Shown one piece after another: positions 5,462 through 5,935 of a DNA stretch of 5,935 nt. The DNA comes from Conexibacter sp. (GTDB taxonomy: Bacteria > Actinomycetota > Thermoleophilia > Solirubrobacterales > Solirubrobacteraceae). The notes under the pieces are model-generated. The model did no database searches, was not told the DNA's origin, and saw only the letters and a program-made list of their open reading frames with translations. The stretch covers positions 1-5,935 of the forward strand of contig JAOPZP010000452.1 in NCBI GenBank assembly GCA_025964055.1, written 5' to 3'. How positions within the stretch are numbered: position 1 is the stretch's first letter; each line of letters begins with the position of its first letter. A program made the position numbers and the translations under genes.

Positions 5462-5935
5462 TTGCCCCCGAGGAGGCCGCCGACGACGCCACCGACGCCT
5501 GCCGTGACCTGGTCGACCGCGCCACCCGCGGCACCACCGGCGTCCTTCACCGCGCCGCCCGCCTGGCCGCCGACGGTCCCGCCGACCGCGCCGGTCGCGT
5601 TCTTGACGACGTCGCCCGCCGACGCCGGGGGCGCTGCCGCCGCCGGCTGGGTCAGCTGGGAGACGTCGGGCTGCACCAAGGGCTGGGAGCCGGCACCGAC
5701 CGCACCGGTCACGGCACCCACCACGCCCGTCGCGCCCTGGACCGCTCCGGTCACGGCGCTCGCCGCGCCCGACGACACCCCGCCGGCGGCCTGCTGCGCC
5801 GTCGTTCCCGCGGCGGAGGTCACCGGCCTGGTGACCGCCGAGCCCGCGTCGGACGCCGCCCCCACGACGGACGACGGGCCACCGCCGGCCAAGGCGCCAC
5901 CAAGACCCTTGCTGGCCGCGTCGCTCGGCGCGCCC
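5458..5935 (-). CDS. Gly/Ala/Val-rich low-complexity protein, C-terminal part (5' end outside window)
   Basis: The minus-strand frame is open from the right edge to TGA 5460-5458, giving 158 residues. A TTG at 5892 could be read as a start, but the frame continues upstream as GAPSDAASKGLGGALAGGG, so the gene most likely begins outside the window. Composition is dominated by Gly, Ala and Val, with almost no aromatic residues or Cys. Two low-complexity blocks flank a Pro/Gln-rich linker around QPLVQPDVSQLTQP. Both blocks carry short GxxG/GxxxG-like repeats such as AVTGAVQGATGVVGAVTGAV and GGQAGGAVKDAGGAAGGAV, and the protein ends in GLLGGK. Such proteins are often secreted or surface-associated in GC-rich actinobacteria, but any signal peptide lies beyond the edge. 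Low complexity in a GC-rich genome also makes a spurious frame possible. The stop/start overlap with the next gene favours a real one. Confidence 0.6.
   Translation of the reverse strand, partial: GAPSDAASKGLGGALAGGGPSSVVGAASDAGSAVTRPVTSAAGTTAQQAAGGVSSGAASAVTGAVQGATGVVGAVTGAVGAGSQPLVQPDVSQLTQPAAAAPPASAGDVVKNATGAVGGTVGGQAGGAVKDAGGAAGGAVDQVTAGVGGVVGGLLGGK

Overview
The window is very GC-rich, with strong G/C bias at third codon positions, short intergenic gaps and several start-stop overlaps. This suggests an actinobacterium (Actinomycetota). The RecQ variant with a fused phosphoribosyltransferase-like domain is best known from that phylum. A Thermoleophilia/Solirubrobacterales-type host would fit the Gly/Ala-rich protein and overall style, but this is only an impression.

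Layout. Positions 2-160 (+) hold the C-terminal end of a class-IV aminotransferase-like gene (4-amino-4-deoxychorismate lyase or branched-chain aminotransferase fold). It converges on a 689-residue RecQ-family helicase on the minus strand (274-2343). That helicase keeps the helicase core and tetracysteine zinc module, lacks recognisable RQC and HRDC domains, and ends in a ComF/PRTase-like domain, the architecture of mycobacterial RqlH. A 192-bp divergent spacer (2344-2535) carries a strong imperfect palindrome, a possible 21-codon upstream ORF overlapping the helicase start, and weak promoter-like hexamers. A three-gene plus-strand operon follows: an EamA/DMT-family ten-helix transporter (2536-3438), a PhzF-family isomerase/epimerase (3456-4310), and an MBL-fold protein whose HxHxDH metal motif has been replaced (4307-4987). 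The last two overlap by ATGA. A perfect 11-bp GC-rich hairpin (5044-5069) separates this operon from a minus-strand block: tRNA-Pro(CGG), a 90-residue hypothetical protein, and the C-terminal part of a low-complexity Gly/Ala/Val protein that runs off the right edge. The latter two genes overlap by GTGA.

How the genes relate. The helicase is a DNA-repair or maintenance gene with its own leader. The transporter, PhzF and MBL-like genes are probably cotranscribed and may act on the same unidentified small molecule, but no substrate can be read from sequence. The right-hand pair is translationally coupled and its function is unknown. No insertion sequence, CRISPR array, phage module or obvious mobile boundary is visible. 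The most unusual items are the RecQ-PRTase fusion with its complex leader, the metal-motif-degenerate MBL protein, and the palindrome in the divergent promoter region.
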